Source: Gammaproteobacteria bacterium (GTDB lineage Bacteria; Pseudomonadota; Gammaproteobacteria; Pseudomonadales; Ketobacteraceae). From it: DNA of 61,614 nucleotides. The translations under genes were made by a program, and so were the position numbers. The notes beneath the pieces are model-generated. The model searched no databases and was not told the origin of the DNA. It was given only the letters and a program-made list of their open reading frames with translations. The stretch is from contig JABLXQ010000037.1 of assembly GCA_013178375.1 (NCBI GenBank), forward strand, positions 1 to 61,614. Reading direction: 5' to 3'. Shown piece after piece: positions 24,684-33,700 of the stretch (the first letter of the stretch is position 1; each line of letters begins with the position of its first letter).

Positions 24684-25430
24684 CTACTCGAATTCTTCTT
24701 CGGTGGAGCCGTCGCCTGGCTCTTCGTCCTCGAACAGGTCTTCTTCACCCTCGAAATCGTCGTCCATGACGCCGTCCCGCACCTGGAATTCCCGCCGCTG
24801 CATATAGGCTTCGCGGAAGAAGGTGTAGCGGTCCGCCGCCACCAGTTTTTCCACTTCGAGCAGGCCGGCGCGCACATCAATCACATACAGGGCATCGATG
24901 GAGTAACGGGTGCGGTCGTGTTCCACCAGATTGCTGGGGTTAACCAGATAATCCGGATAGCGCCCAGCGGCATCGCGCACGGTGCTGGAACCGAGCAACG
25001 GCAACACGAGGTAGGGGCCGGAAACAACGCCCCAGTAGCCAAGGGTCTGGCCGAAATCCTCGTCGTTCTGCTGCAGCCCGATGCGGGATCCGATATCGAT
25101 GAAGCCGCCGAGGCCCACTGTGGTGTTCACCAGCAAGCGGGTAGTGTCCAGCCCCGCCTGGCCAAATTTTGCCTGCAGCAAATCGTTGGTGATGGTTTTG
25201 ACTTCGCCGAGATTGTTGAAGAAGTTGCTGACACCATTCTGGAGCGGATCGGGCATGACCTTGTCGTAACCGATAGCCACAGGCTTCAGCAGATAGCGGT
25301 CCAGCGTGTCATTGAAGGTAAACATGACCCGGTTGAAGCCCTCCCAGGGATCAGCCTCCTGGCTGGCGTGGGCAGGCAGCACAGTCCATCCTGCGACGGC
25401 CAACAGTATCCCGGACAACAGCTTTTTCAT
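24684..25430 (-). CDS. mlaA: MlaA/VacJ-family phospholipid transport protein
   Basis: About 248 residues from ATG 25430 (MKKLLSGILLAVAG). MlaA sits in the outer membrane and removes misplaced phospholipids from the outer leaflet, handing them to the Mla system. Family motifs are clear: DPWEGFNRVMFTFND, FFNNLGEVKTITNDLLQ, TVGLGGFIDIGSRIG, DFGQTLGYWGVVSGPYLVLP and SSTVRDAAG. Odd points: the signal peptide ends HAS with no lipobox Cys, unlike E. coli MlaA, and the tail is a long acidic stretch (DDDFEGEEDLFEDEE). No other mla gene is in the window. The annotated-looking longer frame upstream (to 25511) lacks support. Confidence 0.93.
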   Translation of the reverse strand: MKKLLSGILLAVAGWTVLPAHASQEADPWEGFNRVMFTFNDTLDRYLLKPVAIGYDKVMPDPLQNGVSNFFNNLGEVKTITNDLLQAKFGQAGLDTTRLLVNTTVGLGGFIDIGSRIGLQQNDEDFGQTLGYWGVVSGPYLVLPLLGSSTVRDAAGRYPDYLVNPSNLVEHDRTRYSIDALYVIDVRAGLLEVEKLVAADRYTFFREAYMQRREFQVRDGVMDDDFEGEEDLFEDEEPGDGSTEEEFE

Positions 25431-25529
25431 GATGATCCTTCGCCCCTCACACTTGATCGCTCGGGATTCTAGCGTTTTGGACCGGACAATACAAAACCCC
25501 GGCGGATACAAAAAGGGGAGCAGCGCCCA

Positions 25530-26177
25530 TTATCGAGCCAACGACAGGCGCCGGGCCAACCAGTAATCGACGCTGACGTAACGGCCGCCACCGGTGAAAA
25601 ACAGGCTCAGCAACAGGATGAAATAAGTGAAGGCGAATTCGATCCCGTTGTTGAGCACCACGAAATTGCCGGTTTCCGTCAGCCAGTCGTAATTGCCGTG
25701 TTCACGCAGCAGATTGCGGGCACGGTCCAGGCGCTGCGCAACCTCCTCACTGTTTGCAAGGCTTTCCTGCGCACCGGGAAAACCGATCGGAGCCAGCAGG
25801 CTGGCGATGCTGGTATCGGGGTCGGACGGTGCGACGGCAAACCAGCCGTTGTGCCAGTGGGCGGTACCCGCAGCGACGATCATGGTCACCATCAGGGGTA
25901 CGGCGATCCAGCGGGTGGCGACGCCAAACAGCAAGGCAAAACCACCTCCCAGCTCGGCCGCTGTTGCCAGCAGCGCCATCAGATAGGGCGCTGGCAGCTC
26001 CAGTCCGAATTGAAACCACTGCACGATGTCGTCAAAGTGCAGCGCCTTGTGCAGGCCCACCGAGATGAAGACCGGCGCCAGATAAAGCCGGAATGCCAGC
26101 GGCGCGAGAAAATCGGCTGCCCTGAATTTTTCCTGCAGAGTGTGCAAATGACGGGCAAGCGTAGAGAGCAGGTTCAT
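25530..26177 (-). CDS. DoxX-family membrane protein of the MNIO operon
   Basis: 215 residues with four membrane segments: APLAFRLYLAPVFISVGLHK, YLMALLATAAELGGGFALLFG, IAVPLMVTMIVAAGTAHW and FAFTYFILLLSLFF. The pattern FISVGLHKALHF and the AELGGGFALLFGV block are DoxX family. An insert of about 70 residues (WFAVAPSDPD...GNYDWLTETG) stands between helices 3 and 4. DoxX proteins frequently form the last gene of MNIO (DUF692)/DUF2063 peptide operons, as here, 45 bp after the DUF2063 gene. A role in redox or export of the modified peptide is possible but unproven. Confidence 0.9.
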   Translation of the reverse strand: MNLLSTLARHLHTLQEKFRAADFLAPLAFRLYLAPVFISVGLHKALHFDDIVQWFQFGLELPAPYLMALLATAAELGGGFALLFGVATRWIAVPLMVTMIVAAGTAHWHNGWFAVAPSDPDTSIASLLAPIGFPGAQESLANSEEVAQRLDRARNLLREHGNYDWLTETGNFVVLNNGIEFAFTYFILLLSLFFTGGGRYVSVDYWLARRLSLAR

Positions 26178-26222
26178 ACGGGATGACCTCCATAAAGGGA
26201 TTTGATTTTGACTAAATGCGGC

Positions 26223-26996
26223 TCAGACGGTTTTAAGCTCCGTGCCGAGAACAATGCCGGTTTGACGCAGATGCTCCAGGGCCTGCAAGCCACCCTGCAG
26301 AACCACCTCGGGCTGCGGGTGCTGCAGCTCCGCCTGCACCTGTTCGATGGCGGTGCGACCGGTGAGCGCGCTGTCTTCCTGCAGCAACGTCAGCAGGCGT
26401 GCGGTGACAGCATTGATTTCCATGAAGCGCACCCGGTCGTCGCGATCACGGTAAATGATGAGCCAGGTGGGCTGTTCGCCCGGCTGCTGTGGCTGAAAAT
26501 CCGGCCCTATGCGGTGCACGGGAAATTCATAGCAGGCCACGTAAGCCAGCGGTGACAGCAAGGGCCGGCCGTGCAGCAGGTTACCTTCCGGATTGAAGCC
26601 ACTGGCAGGGATTTCATCAGGATCGACATCAACCGCCAGTTCCAGCCATTCATAGTGAGCCAGCTCCAGCAGAAAAGGTGGATCATCCGCGTGTGGCTGG
26701 TATTCCTGCTGCAGGTAGTGCAGGAACTCCTGGCCGATCTGCAGAAAATAGGGTGTTGCACTGCGATGGCGGGAAAAAAAATCACTCGTCAGGGCCTGCC
26801 AGCGTTCAGCGCCGAGCACCTTGCACAACACGGGAAAACCACCCGCCAGAAAGCTGGTGATGTTGTTGTGAAACAGCTCGCGGTAAATCGCCATGCGACG
26901 GTCTTCGATGTCCGCCGGCGCCGGGTTGCTGTGTGGATCGCGGATATGGGCGGCGAAAGCGCGCTGCAACTGTTCGGTTGCTGTGGCGTTTTTCAT
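26223..26996 (-). CDS. DUF2063 partner protein, HvfC/BufC-like
   Basis: 257 residues. The N-terminal DUF2063 domain (about 1-95) has LQRAFAAHIRDP, RMAIYRELFHNNITSFLAGG and FPVLCKVLGAERW, followed by FFSRHRSATPYFLQIGQEFL. A C-terminal domain follows (LELAHYEWLELAVDVDPDE and on). In characterised systems this protein binds the precursor peptide and hands it to the MNIO enzyme. Its ATG overlaps the end of the DUF692 gene by four bases (26993-26996), showing translational coupling and a shared complex. Confidence 0.92.
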   Translation of the reverse strand: MKNATATEQLQRAFAAHIRDPHSNPAPADIEDRRMAIYRELFHNNITSFLAGGFPVLCKVLGAERWQALTSDFFSRHRSATPYFLQIGQEFLHYLQQEYQPHADDPPFLLELAHYEWLELAVDVDPDEIPASGFNPEGNLLHGRPLLSPLAYVACYEFPVHRIGPDFQPQQPGEQPTWLIIYRDRDDRVRFMEINAVTARLLTLLQEDSALTGRTAIEQVQAELQHPQPEVVLQGGLQALEHLRQTGIVLGTELKTV

Positions 26997-27889
26997 GCGA
27001 TCTTCTCCGCGCCCACTTCCGCCGTATTCAGTACGCCCTGGTGGCGGGACTGAATCGCGCGAATCTTTTCCACTTCACCAACCAGTTCAGGCAGCGGTGG
27101 AATATTGAAATCCCGCTCCAGCAAGGTTGGCTTCGCTCCGAACAAAGCATAAGTCTGATCCAGCAGTTGCCAGACCGGATCGACCACCGCTGCGCCGTGG
27201 GTGTCGACGATCAGATCGTCTGCCTCGTTGAAATGACCGGCGACATGCAGATAGGCGATACGCCGGGCCGGAATGGCGCGCAGAAATTCCAGCGCGTCAT
27301 ATTGATGATTGACGCTGTTGACGTAAATATTGTTCACATCCAGCAGCAGATCGCAGTCAGCTTCGTCGAGCACCGCATTGAGAAAATCGATCTCGCGCAT
27401 CTGCTGGCCGGGGGCTGCGTAATAGGACACGTTTTCGATGCCGATGCGACGCTCCAGAATATCCTGCACCTGGCGGATGCGCTTGGCGACGTAATGCACG
27501 GCTTCGTCGGTAAACGGAATCGGCATGAGGTCGTACAGATGACCTTCGTCGCTGCAATAACTGAGATGTTCGGTGTACAGATCAATGCCATGCGAGTCCA
27601 TCAATCGCTTGATATTGCGCACCAGATCCAGATCCAGCGGCGCCGGGCTGCCCAGCGATAACGACAGTCCGTGCAGCACGAAGGGACAGACCTCGGTGAG
27701 TGCGCGAAACTGTTTGCCAAAGCGTCCGCCGACGTTGATCCAGTTTTCCGGAGCGACTTCCATGAAATCGATTCCGGCCATGAAATCGCCGCACGGTCCA
27801 GTGGACTTGTGCTCGCAAAGCGGGCCGATGAAGGCCCGCCGCAAACCAAGACCCGCGCCGCGAATGACGGAGGCCTTACGCTGGTTCAT
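26993..27889 (-). CDS. MNIO (DUF692) peptide-modifying enzyme, HvfB/BufB-like
   Basis: 298 residues, usual length for the multinuclear non-heme iron oxidative enzyme family (TIM barrel with two or three iron sites). Visible conserved parts: GIDFMEVAPENW (Glu44, Glu48), LHGLSLSLGS (His73), YTEHLSYC, IENVSYYAAPG, LLLDVNNIYVNSVNH, YLHVAGHFNEADD and DTHGAAV. Related enzymes convert Cys in precursor peptides to oxazolone/thioamide or 5-thiooxazole groups that bind copper. The start is ATG 27889, 18 bp after the precursor gene, whose EGKCG repeats are the expected substrate. Confidence 0.94.
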   Translation of the reverse strand: MNQRKASVIRGAGLGLRRAFIGPLCEHKSTGPCGDFMAGIDFMEVAPENWINVGGRFGKQFRALTEVCPFVLHGLSLSLGSPAPLDLDLVRNIKRLMDSHGIDLYTEHLSYCSDEGHLYDLMPIPFTDEAVHYVAKRIRQVQDILERRIGIENVSYYAAPGQQMREIDFLNAVLDEADCDLLLDVNNIYVNSVNHQYDALEFLRAIPARRIAYLHVAGHFNEADDLIVDTHGAAVVDPVWQLLDQTYALFGAKPTLLERDFNIPPLPELVGEVEKIRAIQSRHQGVLNTAEVGAEKIA

Positions 27890-27907
27890 ATTGCAATGGC
27901 TCCGGGT

Positions 27908-28267
27908 TTACTTGCCGCACTTGCCTTCGGCTTTGGCCTTTTCACCACCACACTTGCCTTCGCCGCATTTGCCTTCGGCTTTGGCCTTGGCTTTGGCGTC
28001 ATCGCTGCCGCACTTGCCTTCGCCGCACTTGCCTTCTTCCTTGGCTTTTTGCGCTCCGCACTTGCCGTCTTCCATTTTCATGGAGCCACCGCAAGTACCT
28101 TCAGCCGGCTTGGTTTCGTCAGCCGCCACCATGTAGCCGCTGGACAGCTCAGCGGTGGCGAACGGATTCTGTGCCGCGTTGACAGCAGTGGACAAACTCA
28201 GTGCCGATGCAGCCACCGCCAGGCCCAGACCAGCCGCGACGGGTTTCAGTGAATTGAACTTTGCCAT
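27908..28267 (-). CDS. EGKCG-repeat RiPP precursor with Sec signal
   Basis: 119 residues. A signal peptide (about 1-32, ending VNA-A) is followed by a linker, then a low-complexity core from about residue 54 containing EGTCG, DGKCG and five EGKCG motifs, with two EGKCGEGKCG doublets. All seven Cys of the mature part are in such motifs. This is the HvfA type of precursor, in which the adjacent MNIO enzyme modifies the Cys of EGKCG; such products bind copper and are exported by Sec. First gene of the operon. AGGAG lies upstream of the ATG at 28267. Lys/Glu/Gly-rich composition gives many long antisense frames, which are artefacts. Confidence 0.92.
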   Translation of the reverse strand: MAKFNSLKPVAAGLGLAVAASALSLSTAVNAAQNPFATAELSSGYMVAADETKPAEGTCGGSMKMEDGKCGAQKAKEEGKCGEGKCGSDDAKAKAKAEGKCGEGKCGGEKAKAEGKCGK

Positions 28268-28364
28268 GGGTGTTTCTCCTCAAGTACCGGTTGATTAAAA
28301 AAACGGACGTCAGTGTCCGCAAGGGGAAGGCGACAACCAGACAACATTGTCGCAACTGCAGATG

Positions 28365-28390
28365 AGACGATTGATTCCGGCATTTGTTAC
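28365..28390 (-). promoter_or_regulatory. Candidate ECF-sigma promoter of the MNIO operon
   Basis: On the minus strand, GTAAC (28386-28390) and CGTCT (28365-28369) are separated by exactly 16 bp. GTAAC and CGTC-type boxes are common in ECF-sigma promoters, and ECF control of such operons is known in other bacteria. A start near 28358 would leave a 90-nt leader with the imperfect repeat GCGACAA/TTGTCGC (28330-28353). No ECF sigma gene lies in the window. Confidence 0.45.
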
Positions 28391-28509
28391 AGGCAGGCGC
28401 CGGAATCCGATGGTAATTTTTCACAACACCGAAGACGACGGCGTGACCAACCGAAAGTAGCAGACCGTACAGGCGAGATCAATTGGACAAAGCTGGAGCG
28501 GTGAAAGCA

Positions 28510-28533
28510 GGAAGGAGCCGCGCGGCTCCTTCC
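28510..28533. repeat. Perfect 24-bp palindrome
   Basis: GGAAGGAGCCGC followed by its exact reverse complement. It lies 27 bp past the stop of the KAS III gene on the minus strand. A terminator function for that gene is possible, but there is no T-run after the stem (CTGCTTTC only). Confidence 0.75.
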
Positions 28534-28559
28534 ATGGACAGATTGGACGACTATTCAGA

Positions 28560-29699
28560 TTACAGCCGCTTGACAATGACGCTGCCGGCAGAATATCCGG
28601 CGCCGAAGGAACAGATCACACCCACTTCACCGGACTGCAGATCCTGGCGGTGCTTGTGAAACGCGATAATGGACCCGGCCGAACTGGTATTCGCATATTC
28701 ATTCAGGATCACCGGCGCCTCGGCAGGTTCGGCATCGCGGCCCAGCACTTTCTTCGAAATCAGCTGGTTCATGCCCAGGTTGGCCTGGTGCAGCCACATA
28801 CGGCGCAATCCGCTCACTTCGATGGATTCGTCCGACAGATGGCTGGCAATCAGCTCCGCCACCATGGGTACCACTTCCTTGAACACCTTGCGGCCATTCT
28901 GGCAGAACAGTTTGTCGCGGGCGCCGATGCCGCTTTCATCGCAGCGGTTCAGGAATCCAAAATTGTTGCGGATATTGTTGGAGAACTGGGTTTGCAGACG
29001 AGTGCCGATAATTTCCCAGGCGTCGGGGTTTTTGCAGGTTTCCGCCCGCTCCACCACCAGCGCCGTGCACACGTCGCCGAAGATGAAATGGCAGTCGCGA
29101 TCCTGCCACGCCAGATGGCCGGAACAGATTTCCGGATTCAACACCAGTACGCAACGAGCGGAACCGGACAGCAGCGCATCGCGGGCGCATTGCAAACCAA
29201 ACGTGGCAGAGGAACAGGCGACGTTCATGTCGAAGCCGAAGCCCTTGATGCCCAGCGCGTTCTGCACCTCGATGGCCATCGCAGGATAGGCCCGCTGCAG
29301 GTTGGAACAGGCAACGATCACGGCATCGACTTCATCCACGGTCTTGCGGGCCTGGACCAGTGCTTCACGGGCGGCAGCGACGGCGATTTCACACTGGATG
29401 GAGGGCTCTTCGTCAGCGCGTTCGGGAATGCGGGGGCACAGACGCGCCGGGTCCAGTATGCCTGTTTTGTCGATCACATAGCGGCTTTCGATGCCGGATG
29501 CCTTGACGATGAATTCCTCGCTGGAATGGCTCAGCGCTTCCAGGGTGCCCGCCTCGATGGCGGCGCGGTTTTCTGCATTGAAGTTGTCAACATAGGCGTT
29601 GAACGACTTGACGAGTTCGGCGTTGCTGATGGTTTGCTGAGGGGTGTACAACCCGGTGCCGCTGATGACAACGCGACGGGCATCTTTCGATTGAGTCAC
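28560..29699 (-). CDS. Beta-ketoacyl-ACP synthase III family protein
   Basis: 379 residues, longer than E. coli FabH (317) and similar to the PA3286 type of P. aeruginosa, which condenses medium-chain acyl-CoA with malonyl-ACP. Thiolase fold with the Cys-His-Asn triad visible: NVACSSATFGL (Cys about 161), WLHQANLGMNQ (His about 305) and NEYANTSSAGS (Asn about 344). The start is GTG at 29699, six bases after GGAGG, which decides it. A role in feeding beta-oxidation intermediates into fatty acid synthesis is inferred by similarity. Nearby fadD and lipase genes fit lipid metabolism. Confidence 0.9.
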   Translation of the reverse strand: MTQSKDARRVVISGTGLYTPQQTISNAELVKSFNAYVDNFNAENRAAIEAGTLEALSHSSEEFIVKASGIESRYVIDKTGILDPARLCPRIPERADEEPSIQCEIAVAAAREALVQARKTVDEVDAVIVACSNLQRAYPAMAIEVQNALGIKGFGFDMNVACSSATFGLQCARDALLSGSARCVLVLNPEICSGHLAWQDRDCHFIFGDVCTALVVERAETCKNPDAWEIIGTRLQTQFSNNIRNNFGFLNRCDESGIGARDKLFCQNGRKVFKEVVPMVAELIASHLSDESIEVSGLRRMWLHQANLGMNQLISKKVLGRDAEPAEAPVILNEYANTSSAGSIIAFHKHRQDLQSGEVGVICSFGAGYSAGSVIVKRL

Positions 29700-29796
29700 T
29701 CAAGACCTCCGGCCTTATAGATATTTTTCGGAACAGCCTGGCTTCTTTACAGCAGCCTGAATGGGCGTGAACTAACTGGGATTCAGTCACCGCGAT

Positions 29797-30777
29797 TCAA
29801 TTACCACGGGCCGCCGAGCGGTTGCTGTCGCTGGCCTGGGGGTCGTCCCCGGTTTCGGCCTCATAACGCAGGCGGCTGATTTCCAACGTCCAGTTTAACA
29901 TGAAAGGAAAGTGATCTCGCGCCGCATCCGGGTGGGTCAGCATCGTAATGTGTGTGTAATTGTGTAGGTTGCCTTCCTGCCGGCCCAGGATCACCAGCCG
30001 CCCGTTGTGGGAGCCGACTTCATTCATGAAGGCGCGCACCGCTTTGGGATTGCAGTAACCCAGGTCGCTGCGGGAAGCGAAATAGAGCGCGGGGGGATAG
30101 TCCAGCCCCAGGCTCAGGGCGTGGCCGTAATCGAAATGGTCGGAAGGATCGATCCAGGGCTGGCCCTGCAGCCAGTTGAAACTGTCGAGCTGGATGCCCC
30201 GGTATTCGTTGCTGCGGCGACGGCGCCAGCGTCCCGGAATGTAACCGACCAGCCGCGCCCACAGACCCGCCAGCCAGCCTTGCAGGCCGTCGCGCCAGAC
30301 CGATCGGGAAAAGATGTGGCTGCTGGCAACCCGATGGGTGCCAAAGTAGATAAGGCCATTGATGGAGGCGCGGTAACCGGGATAGCGCGCCAGAAAACTG
30401 CTGGCCAGTACCCCGCCCCAGGCGTGGGCAAACCAGTACACCGGCAGACGCCCGCGCAAACCCTGGATCGCTTCCAGTATGGTGGGCAGATCCTGGGTGA
30501 CGGCTTCGTTCACGCGATAGGAAGTGATGCGTCCCACCGGCGGCCAGCTGCGGCCTTTGCCGCGAAAATCCGGGACGTAGACGTCGTAACCGTGTTGGGC
30601 GAGATAATGCGCGAGACCCTGCCCTTCGGCAGGATAAAAGAGGGTGCCGTCTTCCAGCAGGCCGTGCAACAGCAACACCGGCGGCCCGTCGGGATTTTCC
30701 GCGAGACGGCGAATGTGCAGCTGGTCACCTCCCAGCAGCGAAACCATGAGCGACTGCTCAAGCATGTGCGCCGGCAT
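29797..30777 (-). CDS. Alpha/beta hydrolase-fold protein without the usual Ser
   Basis: 326 residues, soluble. The fold is clear: VLLLHGLLEDGTLFYP (oxyanion region), YDVYVPDFRGKGRSWPP and a late His region. At the nucleophile elbow the sequence reads WFAHAWGGVLASS: GxSxG has become AHAWG, with Ala in place of Ser. Unless another residue substitutes, it should not be a normal serine hydrolase. Candidates are a decarboxylase-, thioesterase- or scaffold-like role, or loss of activity. It lies 16 bp downstream of hrpA and 97 bp upstream of the KAS III gene on the same strand. Start ATG 30777 or Met5. Confidence 0.8.
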   Translation of the reverse strand: MPAHMLEQSLMVSLLGGDQLHIRRLAENPDGPPVLLLHGLLEDGTLFYPAEGQGLAHYLAQHGYDVYVPDFRGKGRSWPPVGRITSYRVNEAVTQDLPTILEAIQGLRGRLPVYWFAHAWGGVLASSFLARYPGYRASINGLIYFGTHRVASSHIFSRSVWRDGLQGWLAGLWARLVGYIPGRWRRRRSNEYRGIQLDSFNWLQGQPWIDPSDHFDYGHALSLGLDYPPALYFASRSDLGYCNPKAVRAFMNEVGSHNGRLVILGRQEGNLHNYTHITMLTHPDAARDHFPFMLNWTLEISRLRYEAETGDDPQASDSNRSAARGN

Positions 30778-30793
30778 AGCATTTCCCCTGCCT

Positions 30794-33700
30794 TCAGGCA
30801 GCGACGTTGTGCCAGAGTTTTTGCAACCGTTGCATAGATACAGGATATGCCGTCTTCATACCCTGGGCAAATATTGAGATGCGATATTCCTCCAGCGCCC
30901 AGCGCCAGTTTTGCAACGCTTCGTCCAGCACGCCTTCCTTTTCATGTTTGGTTTTGCGCTGCAGATACTGTTGCCACAACTGCCGCAATTCGGCGACATG
31001 CTGACGATCCCGTTCAACATTCCCCTGCAAGCGGTTGAGCCGCAACAGAATCGCGTCGAGATAGCGCGGATAGTTCTGCAACTGCGCAAACGGAATGCGC
31101 TGCAGCCAATGCGGTGGAAACAGTTGTTGCAGCTGCTGGCGGATATCGGCGATGGCGTCGGCCCGGGCCGGTGATTTTTCGTTGTTGATGGTGGACAGAA
31201 CATCGTGGTGGCGCTGCAGGATGTCGGTGATGAGCCGTTCGATCTGCTGGGCGGCCTGAATCAGACGGGTGCGGCCCTGCTCCAGCCGCGCGTCAAAATC
31301 CGCCTTGTTCCAGATCAGTGGCTGATTGGCGATGAAGGCCAGCTGGAATGCGCTTTCCACCAGTCCGTCCACCAGATCCTTGCGATCACCGAACGGCGCG
31401 TAGCGGATGGCAACTTTTTCCGGCAGCTGGTGTTCCTTTTTCAGGTAGCGGATCTGTTGCGGCAGTGCCAGCAGGAACAGGCGCAGCAGGCCTTTCTGCA
31501 TGGCCACCTGCGCGGCGTAGGCGGTGTCGAATAATTGCAGACGCACACGGTGACCTTCTGCAGGACGGTCATCGGCGTTTTCATCACTGCGCTCGTCCAC
31601 CAGGGCCGGAAACGCCTTGACCAGCGCATTGCCCTGACGGGATTCGTACACCTGCGGGATAGTGTCGAAGGCCCAGTGATCGTAACTCTGCTGGTTGAGT
31701 TCGCCGGCAGTGAGCGATTTCAGTGACGCCTTGAACTCACCCTGCAATGACTGCTTGATCATTCGGATGTCGCGACCTTCGGCAATGGTTTTGCCTTTGT
31801 CGTCCAGCACTTTCAGATTGGCGAGCAGGTACAGCGGCAGCGAGGCTTCGTCGAAGTGCTCCGGCTTCAGGTCCACCCGTTTTTGCCGTTTGAGGAATTC
31901 CGTGAGCTGGTTTTTCAGGGACTGATTGCGGTCGGGATTGGTTTTCAGGAAGGCGTCGGCGAAATCCGGAGCGGGCACATAGTTCTTGCGCAGCAACTTT
32001 GGCAGGCTCTTGATCAGCGCGATGCATTTTTCCTTTTCCAGACCCGGCACCAGCCATTCCAGCTGTTCTTCCTGCACCTGGTTGATCAGGGTCAGCGGCA
32101 CGACGATGTTGAGGCCGTCCTGATTTTTGCCCGGCTCGAACTGGTAATCGATTTCAATCTTGCCGCCTTCCAGTTCCACCTGATCGGGGAAGCTGTGTTC
32201 GGACACGTTGTCGGCGGCGGCCTGCACCAGTTGTTCGCGTTGCAGGAACATTACCTGTGGGTTCTGCCGTTCGGCTGACTTGCGCCAGTGTTCGAAGCTG
32301 GAACCGTTCACCACATCGGCCGGGATGATGGCATCGAACAGCGCGTACAGGGTGAGATCGTCCACCAGAATGTCGCGGCGGCGGGATTTGCTTTCCAGGT
32401 ATTCCAGCGATTCGATCAGCTCGCGGTTGTGACGGAAATACGGAGCGCGGGTTTCATATTCGCCCAGTACCAGCGCATGCTGGATAAACAGCTCGCGGCA
32501 GCGTACCGGATCGATATGGCTGTAATTGACGTTCTTGCGCGGATTGACGATGAGGCCGAACAGGCTGCTCTGCTCCTGCGCCATCACACAGGCGGGTTTC
32601 TTTTCCCAGTGCGGCTCGAACCAGGTTTTCTTCAGCTGGTCGGCGCCGACTTCTTCCACCCATTGCGGTTCGATGCGGGCCACGGTGCGCGCATACACCT
32701 TCTGCGTTTCGACAATCTCTGCCGCCACGATCCATTTCGGCTTGCGCTGATTGCAGGCGGAACCGGGAAAAATCTGCACGGTGCGATTGCGGGCGGCGGT
32801 GTAGCCTTTCAGTTCGTCCTTCATCGCCACGTGGCTGAGCAGACCGGACAAAATGGCCTTGTGGATTTCCTCGTAGCGCGCCGGCTCGGTGTTTTCCTGC
32901 CAGCCCAGTTCGTGACACACCTGCTTCAGCTGGCGATACACATCCTGCCACTCGCGCATGCGCAGATAACTGAGAAAACGCTCCAGCAGCCAGCGCCGGT
33001 AGCGGTTATTGCTCAGCTCCTCTTTCTGTTTTTCGCTTTCCTGCCAGATGTTCACATAGGTGAGGAAGTCCGAATCCTCGCCCTGGAATTTGCGCAGGGA
33101 TTCGTCCGCCGCACCCTGCCGGTCGTGGGGACGTTGCCAGGGCTCCTGCACGCTCATGCCGCTGGCGATTATCAGCATTTCCCGCAGGCAGTGATATTGT
33201 TTGGCGGCGATGATCATGCGGCCGATGCGCGGGTCCAGCGGCAGTTTCACCAGCTCGAAACCCAGCGGCGAAATCTGCCGCTTGCGGTCCACCGCATTCA
33301 GTTCTTCCAGCAGACGATAACCGTCATTCACCAGGCGGGAATCGGGCGGGTCGATGAACGGGAAGTGCGATACTTCACCCAGCTTCAAACCCTGCATCTG
33401 CAGGATGACGGACGCCAGGTTGGTGCGCAGGATTTCCGGCTCGGTAAATTCCGGACGGTTGAGAAAATCGGTTTCGTCGTACAGACGAATGCAGATACCT
33501 TCCGCGACACGTCCGCAACGGCCCATGCGCTGGTTGGCGCTGGCGCGGGACACCGGCTCGATCGGCAGGCGCTGCACTTTCGTGCGGTAACTGTAGCGGC
33601 TGATGCGCGCCAGACCGGTGTCGATCACATAGCCGATGTTCGGCACGGTGATGGAGGTTTCCGCCACGTTGGTGGACAGCACGATGCGGCGACCGGTGTG

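Noticed and set aside
27573-28252. Long plus-strand frames over the RiPP operon
   Set aside because: They arise from the Gly/Lys/Glu-rich repeats of the precursor gene and the DUF692 gene read backwards.
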